Source: GCA-2746605 sp963704835 (GTDB lineage Bacteria; Bacteroidota; Ignavibacteria; Ignavibacteriales; Melioribacteraceae). From it: a DNA stretch of 64,000 nucleotides. Positions within the stretch are counted from its first letter, which is position 1; the number at the start of each line of letters is the position of its first letter. The stretch spans positions 186,001-250,000 of the forward strand of contig CAVPHW010000003.1 in NCBI GenBank assembly GCA_963704835.1. Direction: 5' to 3'. The notes below the pieces were generated by a model. That model made no database searches and was not told where the DNA came from. It was given only the letters and a program-made list of their open reading frames with translations. Below are positions 33,618-42,139 of the stretch, in pieces. The translations under genes were made by a program, and so were the position numbers.

Positions 33618-35201
33618 ATGAAAAAAATTATTGGCTCAATTGGAGTCATCGTTTTAGTCTTCGTTATTGCAATTGGCACTTTAACAACAAAGAATTTTGA
33701 GGAAACTATGCTTGATAAGTTAAGAGATAGATTTTCTAAAGAAGAAGTTTCATCCGTAGATCATTCCAAGTTTCCCCAACTAAGTAAAAAGTTCAACTCA
33801 CCTAGTGAGGTTACAGCCGAATGTATAGCTTGCCATAATAAGCGCCATGAGGAAGTAATGAATTCCAATCACTGGAATTGGGAGCGAGAAGAATTTATTG
33901 AGGGGCGTGGAATTGTTTCAATTGGCAAAAAAAATGTAATGAATAATTTCTGTATTGGTACGCAAGGCAATGAAAAAAGCTGTGCCAAATGTCATATAGG
34001 TTACGGTATGGACGAAAAAGGATTCAGTTTTACCGATGCCAATAATATTGATTGTTTGGTTTGTCACGATAATACCGAATCATATGCAAAAGCAACAAAT
34101 CAAGGGGGAGATCCATTACTTACATTAGATTTTAATAATATTGCCCAAAATGTTGGAAAGCCAAAAAGAACAAACTGTGGTACTTGCCACTTCTATGGTG
34201 GAGGGGGTGATAATGTAAAACATGGTGATTTGAGTAGTTTAATGTTTAACCCATCCTCTGATATAGATATCCACATGGCTGTGGACGGAATGGATTTGCA
34301 GTGTGTTGAATGCCATACAACAGATCAGCATATAATTTCCGGGAAAATGTATTCATTGTCTTCAATGAACAAGGATAGAGTTCTGTGCGAAGATTGCCAT
34401 ACAGAAACTCCGCACGAAAAAGAAATATTAAACGAACACACTTTAAAAGTTGCTTGCCAAACTTGTCACATCCCAATTTATGCAAAAGAGCTAGCTACTA
34501 AAATGAGTTGGGATTGGTCAACGGCAGGAAAACTTAAAGACGGAAAACCATATCATGAAGAGGATAGTTTAGGTAATCATACATACCTTTCAATAAAGGG
34601 TAGTTTTGTTTGGGAAAAAGATATTAAACCTGAGTATCAATGGTTTAACGGAACCGCATCTCACTATTTGGAAGGTGATGTTGTGAAAGATACAACAAAT
34701 CCTTTAGTAATGAACAAGCTTAATGGATCTTATAATGATTCAGAATCGAAAATTATTCCTGTTAAAGTTCATAGAGCAATTCAACCGTTTGATCCTGTTA
34801 ATAAAATTTTGATACAACCAAAACTATATTCAGATAACAAAGGAGAGGGAGCGTTCTGGGTAGATTTTAATTGGAAAACTGCAGGAAAGGAAGGAATGAA
34901 AGATGCCGGCTTACCTTTCAGCGGTAAAACAACTTTTATAAAAACCGAAATGAACTGGCCAATAAATCATCAGGTTTCTAGCGCTAAAAATTCAGTTCAG
35001 TGTGCAGAATGTCATACAAGAGATAATGGTAGATTAGCTGAGTTAAAAGATTTTTATATGCCAGGAAGAGATTACTCAAAAATTGTTGACTTCTTAGGAA
35101 TATGGAATATTATTTTATCTCTTGTAGGAATTACTATTCACGGAACAATTAGGATTTTTATGGCCCAAAGAGTTAAGAAAGGAGTAAAAAATGAAGACTA
35201 A
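33618..35201 (+). CDS. Octaheme cytochrome c, tetrathionate reductase (OTR) family
   Basis: This 527-residue protein has eight CxxCH sites (CIACH, CAKCH, CLVCH, CGTCH, CVECH, CEDCH, CQTCH, CAECH). It follows the OTR pattern closely: HWNWEREEF, NNFCIG, NIDCLVCHDNT, CGTCHFYGGGGDNVKHGDL and ACQTCHIPIYAKE. OTR from Shewanella has a lysine-ligated active-site heme and reduces tetrathionate, nitrite and hydroxylamine in vitro; the physiological substrate is unsettled. An N-terminal signal/anchor helix and a C-terminal hydrophobic helix (FLGIWNIILSLVGITIHGTI) imply membrane attachment facing the periplasm. ATG follows AAAGGTC. The next gene, cytochrome b561, overlaps by 11 bases and likely links it to quinones. 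Confidence 0.92.
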   Translation: MKKIIGSIGVIVLVFVIAIGTLTTKNFEETMLDKLRDRFSKEEVSSVDHSKFPQLSKKFNSPSEVTAECIACHNKRHEEVMNSNHWNWEREEFIEGRGIVSIGKKNVMNNFCIGTQGNEKSCAKCHIGYGMDEKGFSFTDANNIDCLVCHDNTESYAKATNQGGDPLLTLDFNNIAQNVGKPKRTNCGTCHFYGGGGDNVKHGDLSSLMFNPSSDIDIHMAVDGMDLQCVECHTTDQHIISGKMYSLSSMNKDRVLCEDCHTETPHEKEILNEHTLKVACQTCHIPIYAKELATKMSWDWSTAGKLKDGKPYHEEDSLGNHTYLSIKGSFVWEKDIKPEYQWFNGTASHYLEGDVVKDTTNPLVMNKLNGSYNDSESKIIPVKVHRAIQPFDPVNKILIQPKLYSDNKGEGAFWVDFNWKTAGKEGMKDAGLPFSGKTTFIKTEMNWPINHQVSSAKNSVQCAECHTRDNGRLAELKDFYMPGRDYSKIVDFLGIWNIILSLVGITIHGTIRIFMAQRVKKGVKNED

Positions 35202-35841
35202 AAAAGTTTATGTATATAAATCTTTTGAAAGATTTTGGCATTGGCTACAGGCAATTTTAATAATATTTCTTGCTTTCAGCGGATTTGAAGTTCATGGACT
35301 ATACAAGTTCTTTGGATTTGAGGAAGCGGTTTTATACCATAATATTGCTGCTTATCTTTTTATAATTTTAATCGTCTTTGCAATCTTTTGGCATTTTACT
35401 ACGGGTGAATGGAAACAATATATCCCTTCTTATAAAAATCTATCTAGCCAATTTCAATATTATATTTTCGGAATATTTAGTAATGCACCACACCCAACTA
35501 AGAAAACGGTTTTACGTAAATTAAATCCGATGCAGAAAATAACATACTTTGTTTTAAAAATATTAGTAATACCCCTTTCACTTACTTCCGGATTACTTTA
35601 TATGCTCTACAGATATCCACAAAGACATGAGATTCAGTATTTAAATATAAACTCACTGGAAGTTATTGCTGTTGTGCACACAATTGCTGCATTCTTTCTG
35701 ATTTCATTCGTAATTGTTCACCTTTATTTAATTACAACTGGTGAAACATTAACTTCAAACTTAAAAGCAATGTTAACAGGTTATGAAGAATTAGAAGATG
35801 ATGATGAAAGTGAACATAAAAAATTAGAGGAGAATAAATAA
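35191..35841 (+). CDS. Cytochrome b561-type membrane subunit
   Basis: This 216-residue protein has four to five membrane helices with paired histidines suited to two b hemes (ERFWHWLQ near residue 15, LYHNIAAY near residue 50, FWHFTTGEW near residue 67, VVHTIAAFF and VIVHLYLITTGET near residues 165-190). It matches the b561/Ni-Fe-hydrogenase/formate-dehydrogenase gamma type. Overlap with the octaheme gene and a GGAG site inside that gene indicate co-expression, so it probably passes electrons between menaquinone and the octaheme cytochrome. The C-terminus is acidic and cytoplasmic. The next gene starts in a TAATG overlap. Confidence 0.88.
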   Translation: MKTKKVYVYKSFERFWHWLQAILIIFLAFSGFEVHGLYKFFGFEEAVLYHNIAAYLFIILIVFAIFWHFTTGEWKQYIPSYKNLSSQFQYYIFGIFSNAPHPTKKTVLRKLNPMQKITYFVLKILVIPLSLTSGLLYMLYRYPQRHEIQYLNINSLEVIAVVHTIAAFFLISFVIVHLYLITTGETLTSNLKAMLTGYEELEDDDESEHKKLEENK

Positions 35842-36353
35842 TGCAAACAAAGTATATGAATCCTTATTTAGCCGGATTTTTACTCGGTCTACTTTTAGTT
35901 GCCACAATTTATATTACTGGTCGCGGATTAGGAGCAAGTGGTGCAATTAAAAGTATTACAGTTGAAGCAGTAACATCTGTTGCACCAACTCACGCGACTG
36001 ATTCAAAATTCTTTAAAGAGTATACAGATGCACATGCTGGGAGTGCCTTAAAATCATGGTTAGTTTTTGAAGTATTTGGCGTTCTAATTGGTGCATTTTT
36101 ATCTGGTTTAATTTCAGATAGGTTAAACTTCACTCTCGAACACGGTCCAAATATTAAATCAAAAGTAAGAATTATTGGTGCTTTAACGGGTGGATTACTT
36201 TTCGGTTTTGGTGCACAACTTGGTAGAGGTTGTACAAGCGGAGCTGCTTTAAGTGGGATGGCTGTTTTATCTACAGGTGGAATTTTAACAATGGCTGCAA
36301 TCTTTGGTGGTGCATATGCTTTTGCTTACTTTTTTAGAAAACTTTGGTTATAA
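35841..36353 (+). CDS. YeeE/YedE family protein, N-terminal half (module A)
   Basis: This 170-residue membrane protein corresponds to one half of a YeeE/YedE (TsuA-type) transporter, with helices around NPYLAGFLLGLLLVATIYITGRGLGASGA and the signature GAQLGRGCTSGAALSGMAVLS near residue 130, whose Cys is of the type shown to handle thiosulfate in TsuA. It overlaps the b561 gene by one base. The partner half follows after 12 bases, so a split transporter is likely. Thiosulfate as substrate is inferred from family and context. Confidence 0.85.
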   Translation: MQTKYMNPYLAGFLLGLLLVATIYITGRGLGASGAIKSITVEAVTSVAPTHATDSKFFKEYTDAHAGSALKSWLVFEVFGVLIGAFLSGLISDRLNFTLEHGPNIKSKVRIIGALTGGLLFGFGAQLGRGCTSGAALSGMAVLSTGGILTMAAIFGGAYAFAYFFRKLWL

Positions 36354-36365
36354 GGAGATTATAAA

Positions 36366-37556
36366 ATGGGACCATTAGTTCCTGATATTATTAGTACCGA
36401 TTTAAATTTTATTGTTGCCCTAGTTATTGGTGTATTGTTTGGAGCAATTCTTGAGCAGGCAGGATTCTCAACATCCAAAAAATTAGTTGGATTATTTTAT
36501 GGGTATGATTTTACTGTACTAAGAGTATTTTTTACCGCTGGAATAGTTGCAATGTTTGGAATTATTATGTTAGATCATTGGGGATATTTAGATGTAAATC
36601 TGATATATATAAATCCTACATTTGTAGGGGCTGCAATTGTTGGCGGATTGATTATGGGACTTGGATTTGTAATTGGAGGATTTTGTCCGGGAACTAGTGT
36701 TTGTGCCGCTGCAATTGGTAAAATTGATGCAATGTACTTTATTTTAGGTTCAGTAATAGGAATATTAATATTTGCTGAAGGTTTTCCAGCTTGGGAGAAA
36801 TTCTACTATTCTTATAATTTTGGCCCTATTAGAATTTTTGATACTTTTGGAATATCTCAATCAGTCTTTGCTTTTCTTTTAACTTCAGTTGCTTTATTAG
36901 CATTTTGGGCAACATCAATTGTAGAAAATAAAGTTAATAAAGTTCAAAAGCGTGTTATCAGATTTACACCTTATTATGTTGGATTAGCGGTTGTAGGAAT
37001 ATTCATTGCATTTTCAGCATTTATGTTTCCGCCCAAAAAAGCAGAATTATTAGAAAGAGTAGAGCATATAGAGTTTGTTAAATCGTATTCAATTCAAGAA
37101 ATCACAGTTGATGAATTAGCCTTTAGAATTATCGCAAAAGATAAAAAGTTACAAATTTTTGATTTTAGAAAATATGATGAATATTCTAAAATGAGTTTAC
37201 CTAATTCGATTTCTTTTTCGGTAGACAATTTTTTTGAAAAAGAGCCAAACAGACTTTTAAATTTCAGGCATAGAACAAATGTGATAATTGCAAATGATGA
37301 ATTATCTGAAAGGAAAATTGCAATCATTGCAGAGGAGCTTGGTTATAATAATATAGAAATTTTAAAAGGTGGAATTAAAGAATTTGAATCGGAAATACTA
37401 AATTTTAAAAATGATAAGATTGCCAAAAATAAAATTGAGGAAACCACATTCAACTTTAGGCAAAAAGCTTCAATTACAATTCCAGAAATGATAAAGAATA
37501 ATAAACCAGCCGGCAAAGTAAAGAAAAAACTTAAACGAGTTGTTGGTGGTTGTTAG
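36366..37556 (+). CDS. YeeE/YedE half fused to a rhodanese-like domain (module A)
   Basis: This 396-residue protein has an N-terminal YeeE/YedE half (about 1-180, with FVIGGFCPGTSVCAAAIGKIDA near residue 105), another membrane helix (about 200-220) and a rhodanese-like domain (about 240-345, FDFRKYDEYSK; LKGGIKEFE). The catalytic-loop Cys expected after a VVVY-like strand is missing; the loop reads VIIANDELSERK. The protein ends in a lysine-rich tail closing KVKKKLKRVVGGC. Start ATG follows AGGAG. The second module (42140-43972) has the same parts with the rhodanese as a separate gene. It presumably handles thiosulfate or a persulfide, but this is not proven. Confidence 0.85.
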   Translation: MGPLVPDIISTDLNFIVALVIGVLFGAILEQAGFSTSKKLVGLFYGYDFTVLRVFFTAGIVAMFGIIMLDHWGYLDVNLIYINPTFVGAAIVGGLIMGLGFVIGGFCPGTSVCAAAIGKIDAMYFILGSVIGILIFAEGFPAWEKFYYSYNFGPIRIFDTFGISQSVFAFLLTSVALLAFWATSIVENKVNKVQKRVIRFTPYYVGLAVVGIFIAFSAFMFPPKKAELLERVEHIEFVKSYSIQEITVDELAFRIIAKDKKLQIFDFRKYDEYSKMSLPNSISFSVDNFFEKEPNRLLNFRHRTNVIIANDELSERKIAIIAEELGYNNIEILKGGIKEFESEILNFKNDKIAKNKIEETTFNFRQKASITIPEMIKNNKPAGKVKKKLKRVVGGC

Positions 37557-37571
37557 TATTTTTTAAAAAGT

Positions 37572-37617
37572 AGCCTCAGGCTTGCCTACCGAATTCGCAA
37601 ACTTTAGCCTGAGGTTT
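37572..37617 (+). terminator. Probable terminator after module A
   Basis: A stem of 9-11 bp (CCTCAGGCT at 37574-37582 with AGCCTGAGG at 37606-37614) and a 23-base loop is followed by TTTATC. It lies shortly after the rhodanese-fusion stop and divides the cytochrome half of the island from the molybdoenzyme half. Confidence 0.6.
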
Positions 37618-37979
37618 ATCATATCAAAATGGGTTTAGCTAACTTCTTTTTCCAAACTTGTCAAATAAGACATGACCTATATTATTTCTTAAATTCTGAA
37701 AAATCCACTTTGTCTTTTCCAAATTTTAAGAGAAATACCACTTTTACTTCCATTAGCTCCACTGTCTTGTCAAACTGTTCCATTGGAATTTGCTAGATAA
37801 AAGATGGTTCTAAAATACAAAATCTTTTGTTTTTATATCTATTTCAAAGATTTTTCTTTTCAATGGAAACGCCAAGAAATTAAACGATTCCATTTTAACT
37901 ATCCGCAAATAGATTATAGTCACAATTGGCAAGAAAGTTGCTATTTGTGGCTATCAACTATTAAAATGAGTTCTAGAAA
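37618..37979 (+). promoter_or_regulatory. Intergenic region upstream of the MerR-type gene, candidate control sites
   Basis: There is no convincing gene here. The stretch holds the palindrome TTCCATTGGAA (37778-37788), two facing half-sites AATGGAA (37862-37868) and TTCCATT (37888-37894), and an imperfect inverted repeat ATAGTCACAA (37916-37925) / TTGTGGCTAT (37945-37954) directly before the regulator. These are candidates for autoregulatory sites. Confidence 0.35.
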
Positions 37980-38423
37980 ATTAATATAAATAATAATACT
38001 CCCGTTTACCCAATCAGAACCGCAGCAAAATTATTGGGCATTTCAATTCCTACTCTTAGAATGTACGAAAATGAAGGATTAATAATTCCACATAAAACGG
38101 CTGGTAATCAAAGAATATATTCTGAAGCAGATCTTGAAAGACTAAGATGTATTAGAAGTGCAATTAATGAATCCAAAATAAGCATTAATGGAATTAAAAC
38201 TATTTACTCACTTATTCCGTGTTGGGAAGTTGTTAGGTGTTCGGAGGAAGATAGAAAAGTTTGCAATGCATTTCAAAGTCACGAACAGCCATGCTGGACA
38301 TTTGCTCACCCAAATACACTTTGCGAAAATAGAGATTGCAAAGAATGTGAGGTTTATACAGAATATTCTAAATGTGGGTCAATTAAAGATTTAATAAAAA
38401 AAATATCAGGAATTGTTACATGA
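37980..38423 (+). CDS. MerR-type regulator with cysteine-rich C-terminal domain
   Basis: A MerR helix-turn-helix starts at YPIRTAAKLLGISIPTLRMY, then ENEGLI. It is followed by a cysteine-rich tail (PCWEVVRC, VCNAF, PCWTF, LCENRDCKECEVY, SKC) with eight Cys in about 55 residues, resembling the CW-type cysteine domains attached to bacterial sensors. The start is a problem: no ATG, GTG or TTG precedes the conserved Tyr in this frame after the stop at 37974. TTG at 38034 would remove the first helix. I give ATT at 37980 (GAG 9 bases upstream). Alternatively one A is missing from the A-run at 37977-37980, which would join the ATG at 37966. The gene overlaps the molybdoenzyme by 4 bases (ATGA), so it likely senses a sulfur or redox signal for it. 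Confidence 0.7.
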   Translation: MNINNNTPVYPIRTAAKLLGISIPTLRMYENEGLIIPHKTAGNQRIYSEADLERLRCIRSAINESKISINGIKTIYSLIPCWEVVRCSEEDRKVCNAFQSHEQPCWTFAHPNTLCENRDCKECEVYTEYSKCGSIKDLIKKISGIVT

Positions 38424-40630
38424 ATTCATTATCAAGAAGAAGATTCCTAAAAATTACAGGTGCTACTTTTGGAGCTGCAGTTGCGGTTACATCAATGAGC
38501 TCTGTTGTTAAAGGATCTGAACAAATTGAAGTTAAAACCGGAAAAAAAGTAAAAGGTATTCAAAAGATTCCTACATACTGCGATTTATGCTTCTGGAAAT
38601 GTGGGGCGATTGCTTATTTAAAAGATGGTCAGCTTTGGAAAATTGAAGGTCACCCAGATGATCCATTAAGTAATGGCAGATTGTGCCCAAGAGGAACAGG
38701 GGGAATAGGAGCTCATTTTGATGAGAGTAGATTAAAATCACCATTAATTAGAAAAGGTGAAAGAGGCAAAGAGGAATTTGTACAGGTTACTTGGGATGAA
38801 GCCTTGGATTATATTGCTAACAAAATGAAGAAAATTAAAGCAGAATATGGTCCGGAATCAATGACATATTTTAGTCATGGTGTAGGTGGTGCTTTTATTG
38901 GTCATTTAATGCAGGCTTACGGAACTCCAAACCTTACTGCGCCTTCATTTGCACAATGCAGGGGTCCAAGAGAAATTGGATTTGAGCTAACCTTTGGTGA
39001 AGCTATTGGTTCGCCAGAAAGAACAGATCTAAAAAATTCGAAATGTATTGTTCTTATTGGCTCTCATCTTGGGGAAAATATGCACAATACTCAAGTTCAA
39101 GAATTCTCCGAAGCTATTGAAAAAGGAGCAACAATTATAACAGTTGATCCGCGCTTTTCAGTTGCCGCCAGTAAGTCAAAGCATTATCTCCCAATAAAAC
39201 CTGGTACTGACATGGCTTTACTTTTGGCTTGGATGAATGTGTTAGTTACAGAAGAGTTGTACAATAAAGAATTTATTGAAAAAAATGCTTATGGTTTTGA
39301 ACAATTTGCATATGAGGTTGCTCAATATACACCAGAGTGGGCATATATTGAAACTACAATAGATCCCGAAGTAATTAGAGAAACTGCTCGTGAAATGGCT
39401 AGATATATGCCAGCCACATTAATCCATCCGGGACGACATGTAACTTGGTATGGAGATGATGCACAAAGAAGTAGAGCAATTGCATTGTTAAATGCTCTTA
39501 TGGGAAATTGGGGACAAAAAGGTGGATTTTACAATCCAACTAAATTGAGTATCCCTGGATATCCTTATCCTGCATACCCTGTATCGGAAAAAGGTGCTGC
39601 TGATAATCCGAATCATAAATATCCTTTTGCAGAAGGCGAAAAACTATCAACAGGACTAAGAGACGCAACTCTTACAGAAAATCCTTACCCTATTAAAGGT
39701 TGGTTTGTTTATGCAACAAATCTAACTCAAGCTTTGCCTGATACACAAGCAACAATTGATGCGATACAAAAATTGGATTTAATGGTAGTTGTTGAAGTTG
39801 TACCAAGTGAAATTGCAGGCTATGCAGATGTAATTTTACCGGAATCAGTTTACCTTGAAAGATATGATGATCTAAACAACCCTCCATTTAGAGAAAGCTT
39901 TGTGTCAATTCGCCAACCTGTTGTTAGCGAGCCAAATGATCAAAAACCAAATTGGTGGATTGCTAAAAAATTAGCTGATAAACTTGGGTTGGGTCATTAC
40001 TTCCCATGGAAAAATATTGAAGAATATTTGGATACAAGATTGAAATCAGCTGGATTTAGTTTGGCCGAGTTAAAAGAAAAAGGAGTAATACGCGGAAACA
40101 AGGCACCCATTTATGCTGATAATAATTTGGGACAGGAATTTTATACACCTTCTGGTAAGATTGAATTTTACTCTAATCAATTATTGGAAAAAGGATTTGA
40201 TCCAATTCCAAAATATACAAAACCAGAGGAACCACCAGCAGGTTACTTTAGACTACTGTATGGTAGATCACCTGTTCATACTTTCAGTAAAACTCAATCA
40301 AATAGATTCTTATCAGACTTGATGGATGAGAATGAAGTATGGTTAAATATGGATATTGTAAATAGAATGGGATTAAAGAATGGCCAATATATTAAACTAA
40401 AAAACCAAGACGGAGTTATTAGTAATAAAGTCAAGGTTAAAGCAACAGAAAGAATAAGAACTGATTGTGTTTATATGGTTCATGGTTTTGGGCAACGATC
40501 CAAAATGTACCGAGCAACCTTTAATAAAGGTGCTAGTGATGCACAATTAATTACAAAGTATAAAACAGATCCAATTATGGGTGGAACAGGTATGAATGTG
40601 AATTTTGTAACAATTGAGCTGGAGGCATAA
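38420..40630 (+). CDS. Molybdopterin oxidoreductase, PsrA/PhsA-type catalytic subunit
   Basis: This 736-residue DMSO-reductase-family enzyme has a twin-arginine signal (LSRRRFLKITGATFG), a [4Fe-4S] motif (CDLCFWKCG with the fourth Cys in RLCPRG, near residues 53-90) and a probable Mo-ligand cysteine in SFAQCRGPRE near residue 175. Its closest recognisable type is the polysulfide/thiosulfate reductase A subunit. It is exported folded to the periplasm with the B subunit and anchored by the NrfD-type subunit. Substrate could be thiosulfate, polysulfide or tetrathionate, and reverse operation (oxidation) cannot be excluded. The MGD cofactor would come via MobA. Confidence 0.9.
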   Translation: MNSLSRRRFLKITGATFGAAVAVTSMSSVVKGSEQIEVKTGKKVKGIQKIPTYCDLCFWKCGAIAYLKDGQLWKIEGHPDDPLSNGRLCPRGTGGIGAHFDESRLKSPLIRKGERGKEEFVQVTWDEALDYIANKMKKIKAEYGPESMTYFSHGVGGAFIGHLMQAYGTPNLTAPSFAQCRGPREIGFELTFGEAIGSPERTDLKNSKCIVLIGSHLGENMHNTQVQEFSEAIEKGATIITVDPRFSVAASKSKHYLPIKPGTDMALLLAWMNVLVTEELYNKEFIEKNAYGFEQFAYEVAQYTPEWAYIETTIDPEVIRETAREMARYMPATLIHPGRHVTWYGDDAQRSRAIALLNALMGNWGQKGGFYNPTKLSIPGYPYPAYPVSEKGAADNPNHKYPFAEGEKLSTGLRDATLTENPYPIKGWFVYATNLTQALPDTQATIDAIQKLDLMVVVEVVPSEIAGYADVILPESVYLERYDDLNNPPFRESFVSIRQPVVSEPNDQKPNWWIAKKLADKLGLGHYFPWKNIEEYLDTRLKSAGFSLAELKEKGVIRGNKAPIYADNNLGQEFYTPSGKIEFYSNQLLEKGFDPIPKYTKPEEPPAGYFRLLYGRSPVHTFSKTQSNRFLSDLMDENEVWLNMDIVNRMGLKNGQYIKLKNQDGVISNKVKVKATERIRTDCVYMVHGFGQRSKMYRATFNKGASDAQLITKYKTDPIMGGTGMNVNFVTIELEA

Positions 40631-40631
40631 G

Positions 40632-41171
40632 ATGGCGAGATATGGAATGGTGATAGATACCACAAAATGTGTTGGCTGCCAAGATTGTGTTATTGCCTGC
40701 CAGGCAGAGAATAATGTACCTGCTGGATTTTGTAGAGATTGGATAACTACAGAATCTCAAGGTAAATTTCCAACAATTGAAATGGAAATAAGAACCGAAA
40801 GATGTAACCATTGTACTGATGCACCTTGTGTTTCATGCTGCCCAACCGGAGCGAGTCACTACCATGATGTTGGTGGAGTAATTCTCGTCAATCATAATGA
40901 ATGCATTGGCTGTAAAGCATGTATTGCTTCCTGCCCTTATGATGCAAGATATCCTCATCCGGAAGGTTATGTTGATAAATGTACTTTTTGCATTCATAAA
41001 GTAGAAAATGGACAAGACCCGGCTTGCGTTTCAGTTTGTCCTACATATTGTATGTATTTTGGTGATCTTGAAGATCCAAACAGTAAAGTGAGCTTGCTAT
41101 TGAAATCAAGAAAAAATCACTCATTGATTCCAGAAGCTGGGACTAAACCAAACATATTTTATTTATCATAG
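40632..41171 (+). CDS. 4Fe-4S ferredoxin-type electron transfer subunit (PsrB/PhsB-like)
   Basis: This 179-residue protein has four cysteine clusters: CVGCQDCVIACQ, CNHCTDAPCVSCCPTG, CIGCKACIASCPYDARY and CTFCIHKVENGQDPACVSVC, then P. It is expected to hold four [4Fe-4S] clusters that carry electrons between the membrane subunit and the Mo site. The frame extends to a TTG at 40614, but the ATG at 40632 with a GGAGG site six bases upstream is the start. It lies one base after the catalytic gene. Confidence 0.93.
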   Translation: MARYGMVIDTTKCVGCQDCVIACQAENNVPAGFCRDWITTESQGKFPTIEMEIRTERCNHCTDAPCVSCCPTGASHYHDVGGVILVNHNECIGCKACIASCPYDARYPHPEGYVDKCTFCIHKVENGQDPACVSVCPTYCMYFGDLEDPNSKVSLLLKSRKNHSLIPEAGTKPNIFYLS

Positions 41172-41180
41172 GAGATTGAG

Positions 41181-42122
41181 ATGAAAGAAATTACAATTAC
41201 TCGTCACAACCATCTCATTGATCCAACCTTAAGCGTTTGGGGATGGGAAATTCCGGTTTACTTATTTTTAGGCGGTATGGTTGCAGGAATGATGTTAATT
41301 ACCGGGTATTTTTTATTTAAAGGAAGACATAAAGAAACAACGTGTTCTTGTCACTATTTACCTTTATTAAGTATTGTTTTGTTATCTCTTGGAATGGTAG
41401 CTTTGTTTCTAGACTTAGAACATAAACTATATGTTTGGAGATTGTATACAACTTTTCAAATAACATCTGCAATGTCTTGGGGTTCATGGATATTGGTTTT
41501 GGTTTACCCCATTCTTCTAGCAAATATGTTGATTAGTCCACCAAAAATTTTACTAGATAAAATTCCAATTATTAAAGAATGGCAAAAAAAACTGTTAGAA
41601 AATCCATTGTGGCTTAAAAATCTTGGAGTAATTACAATGTTTTTTGGTGCTGGAATTGGATTATACACCGGCGTGCTTTTAAGCTCACTTGGGGCAAGAC
41701 CATTGTGGAGTTCGTCAATACTTTGGTTGCTATTTTTAATGTCCGGTTTATCGGGTGCTGCAGCATTTGTACACGTAATCGCAAAAAATGTTTATGAAAG
41801 AGAACTTCTTGCTAAAGCAGATAACGCTTTTTTGATTATTGAACTTTTTGTGATTGCACTTTTTATTATTGGATTAAAAACAGCTACAGAAGTACAATCA
41901 TCTGCTGCTGATTTATTACTAACCGGAGCGTTTGCATCTAGCTTCTGGGTATTTGTCATTGGTTTGGGAATCGTAATCCCACTAATTATTCAATTATTGG
42001 CTGTTAATCATAAAATACATCACACGCCACTTGCACCTTTTATGGTAATTATTGGAGGTTTGATTTTACGTTTCATTATTGTGGCTGCTGGTCAATACAG
42101 TCATTGGTTTGCAATTAACTAA
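41181..42122 (+). CDS. NrfD/PsrC-type membrane subunit
   Basis: This 313-residue polytopic protein has about eight helices and the NrfD family opening WGWEIPVYLFLGGMVAGMML near residue 20, with DLEHKLYVWRLYTTFQITSAMSWGSW near residue 78. It binds quinone and anchors the PsrAB-like dimer to the periplasmic face. The ATG follows AGGAG. It sits between the ferredoxin subunit and the second YeeE module. Confidence 0.92.
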   Translation: MKEITITRHNHLIDPTLSVWGWEIPVYLFLGGMVAGMMLITGYFLFKGRHKETTCSCHYLPLLSIVLLSLGMVALFLDLEHKLYVWRLYTTFQITSAMSWGSWILVLVYPILLANMLISPPKILLDKIPIIKEWQKKLLENPLWLKNLGVITMFFGAGIGLYTGVLLSSLGARPLWSSSILWLLFLMSGLSGAAAFVHVIAKNVYERELLAKADNAFLIIELFVIALFIIGLKTATEVQSSAADLLLTGAFASSFWVFVIGLGIVIPLIIQLLAVNHKIHHTPLAPFMVIIGGLILRFIIVAAGQYSHWFAIN

Positions 42123-42139
42123 TTTACGGAGATAAATGT

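Noticed and set aside
37804..37989. 61-codon frame upstream of the MerR-type gene
   Set aside because: No ribosome-binding site and no recognisable protein pattern. Only its last codons (from the ATG at 37966) may matter, as the displaced start of the regulator.
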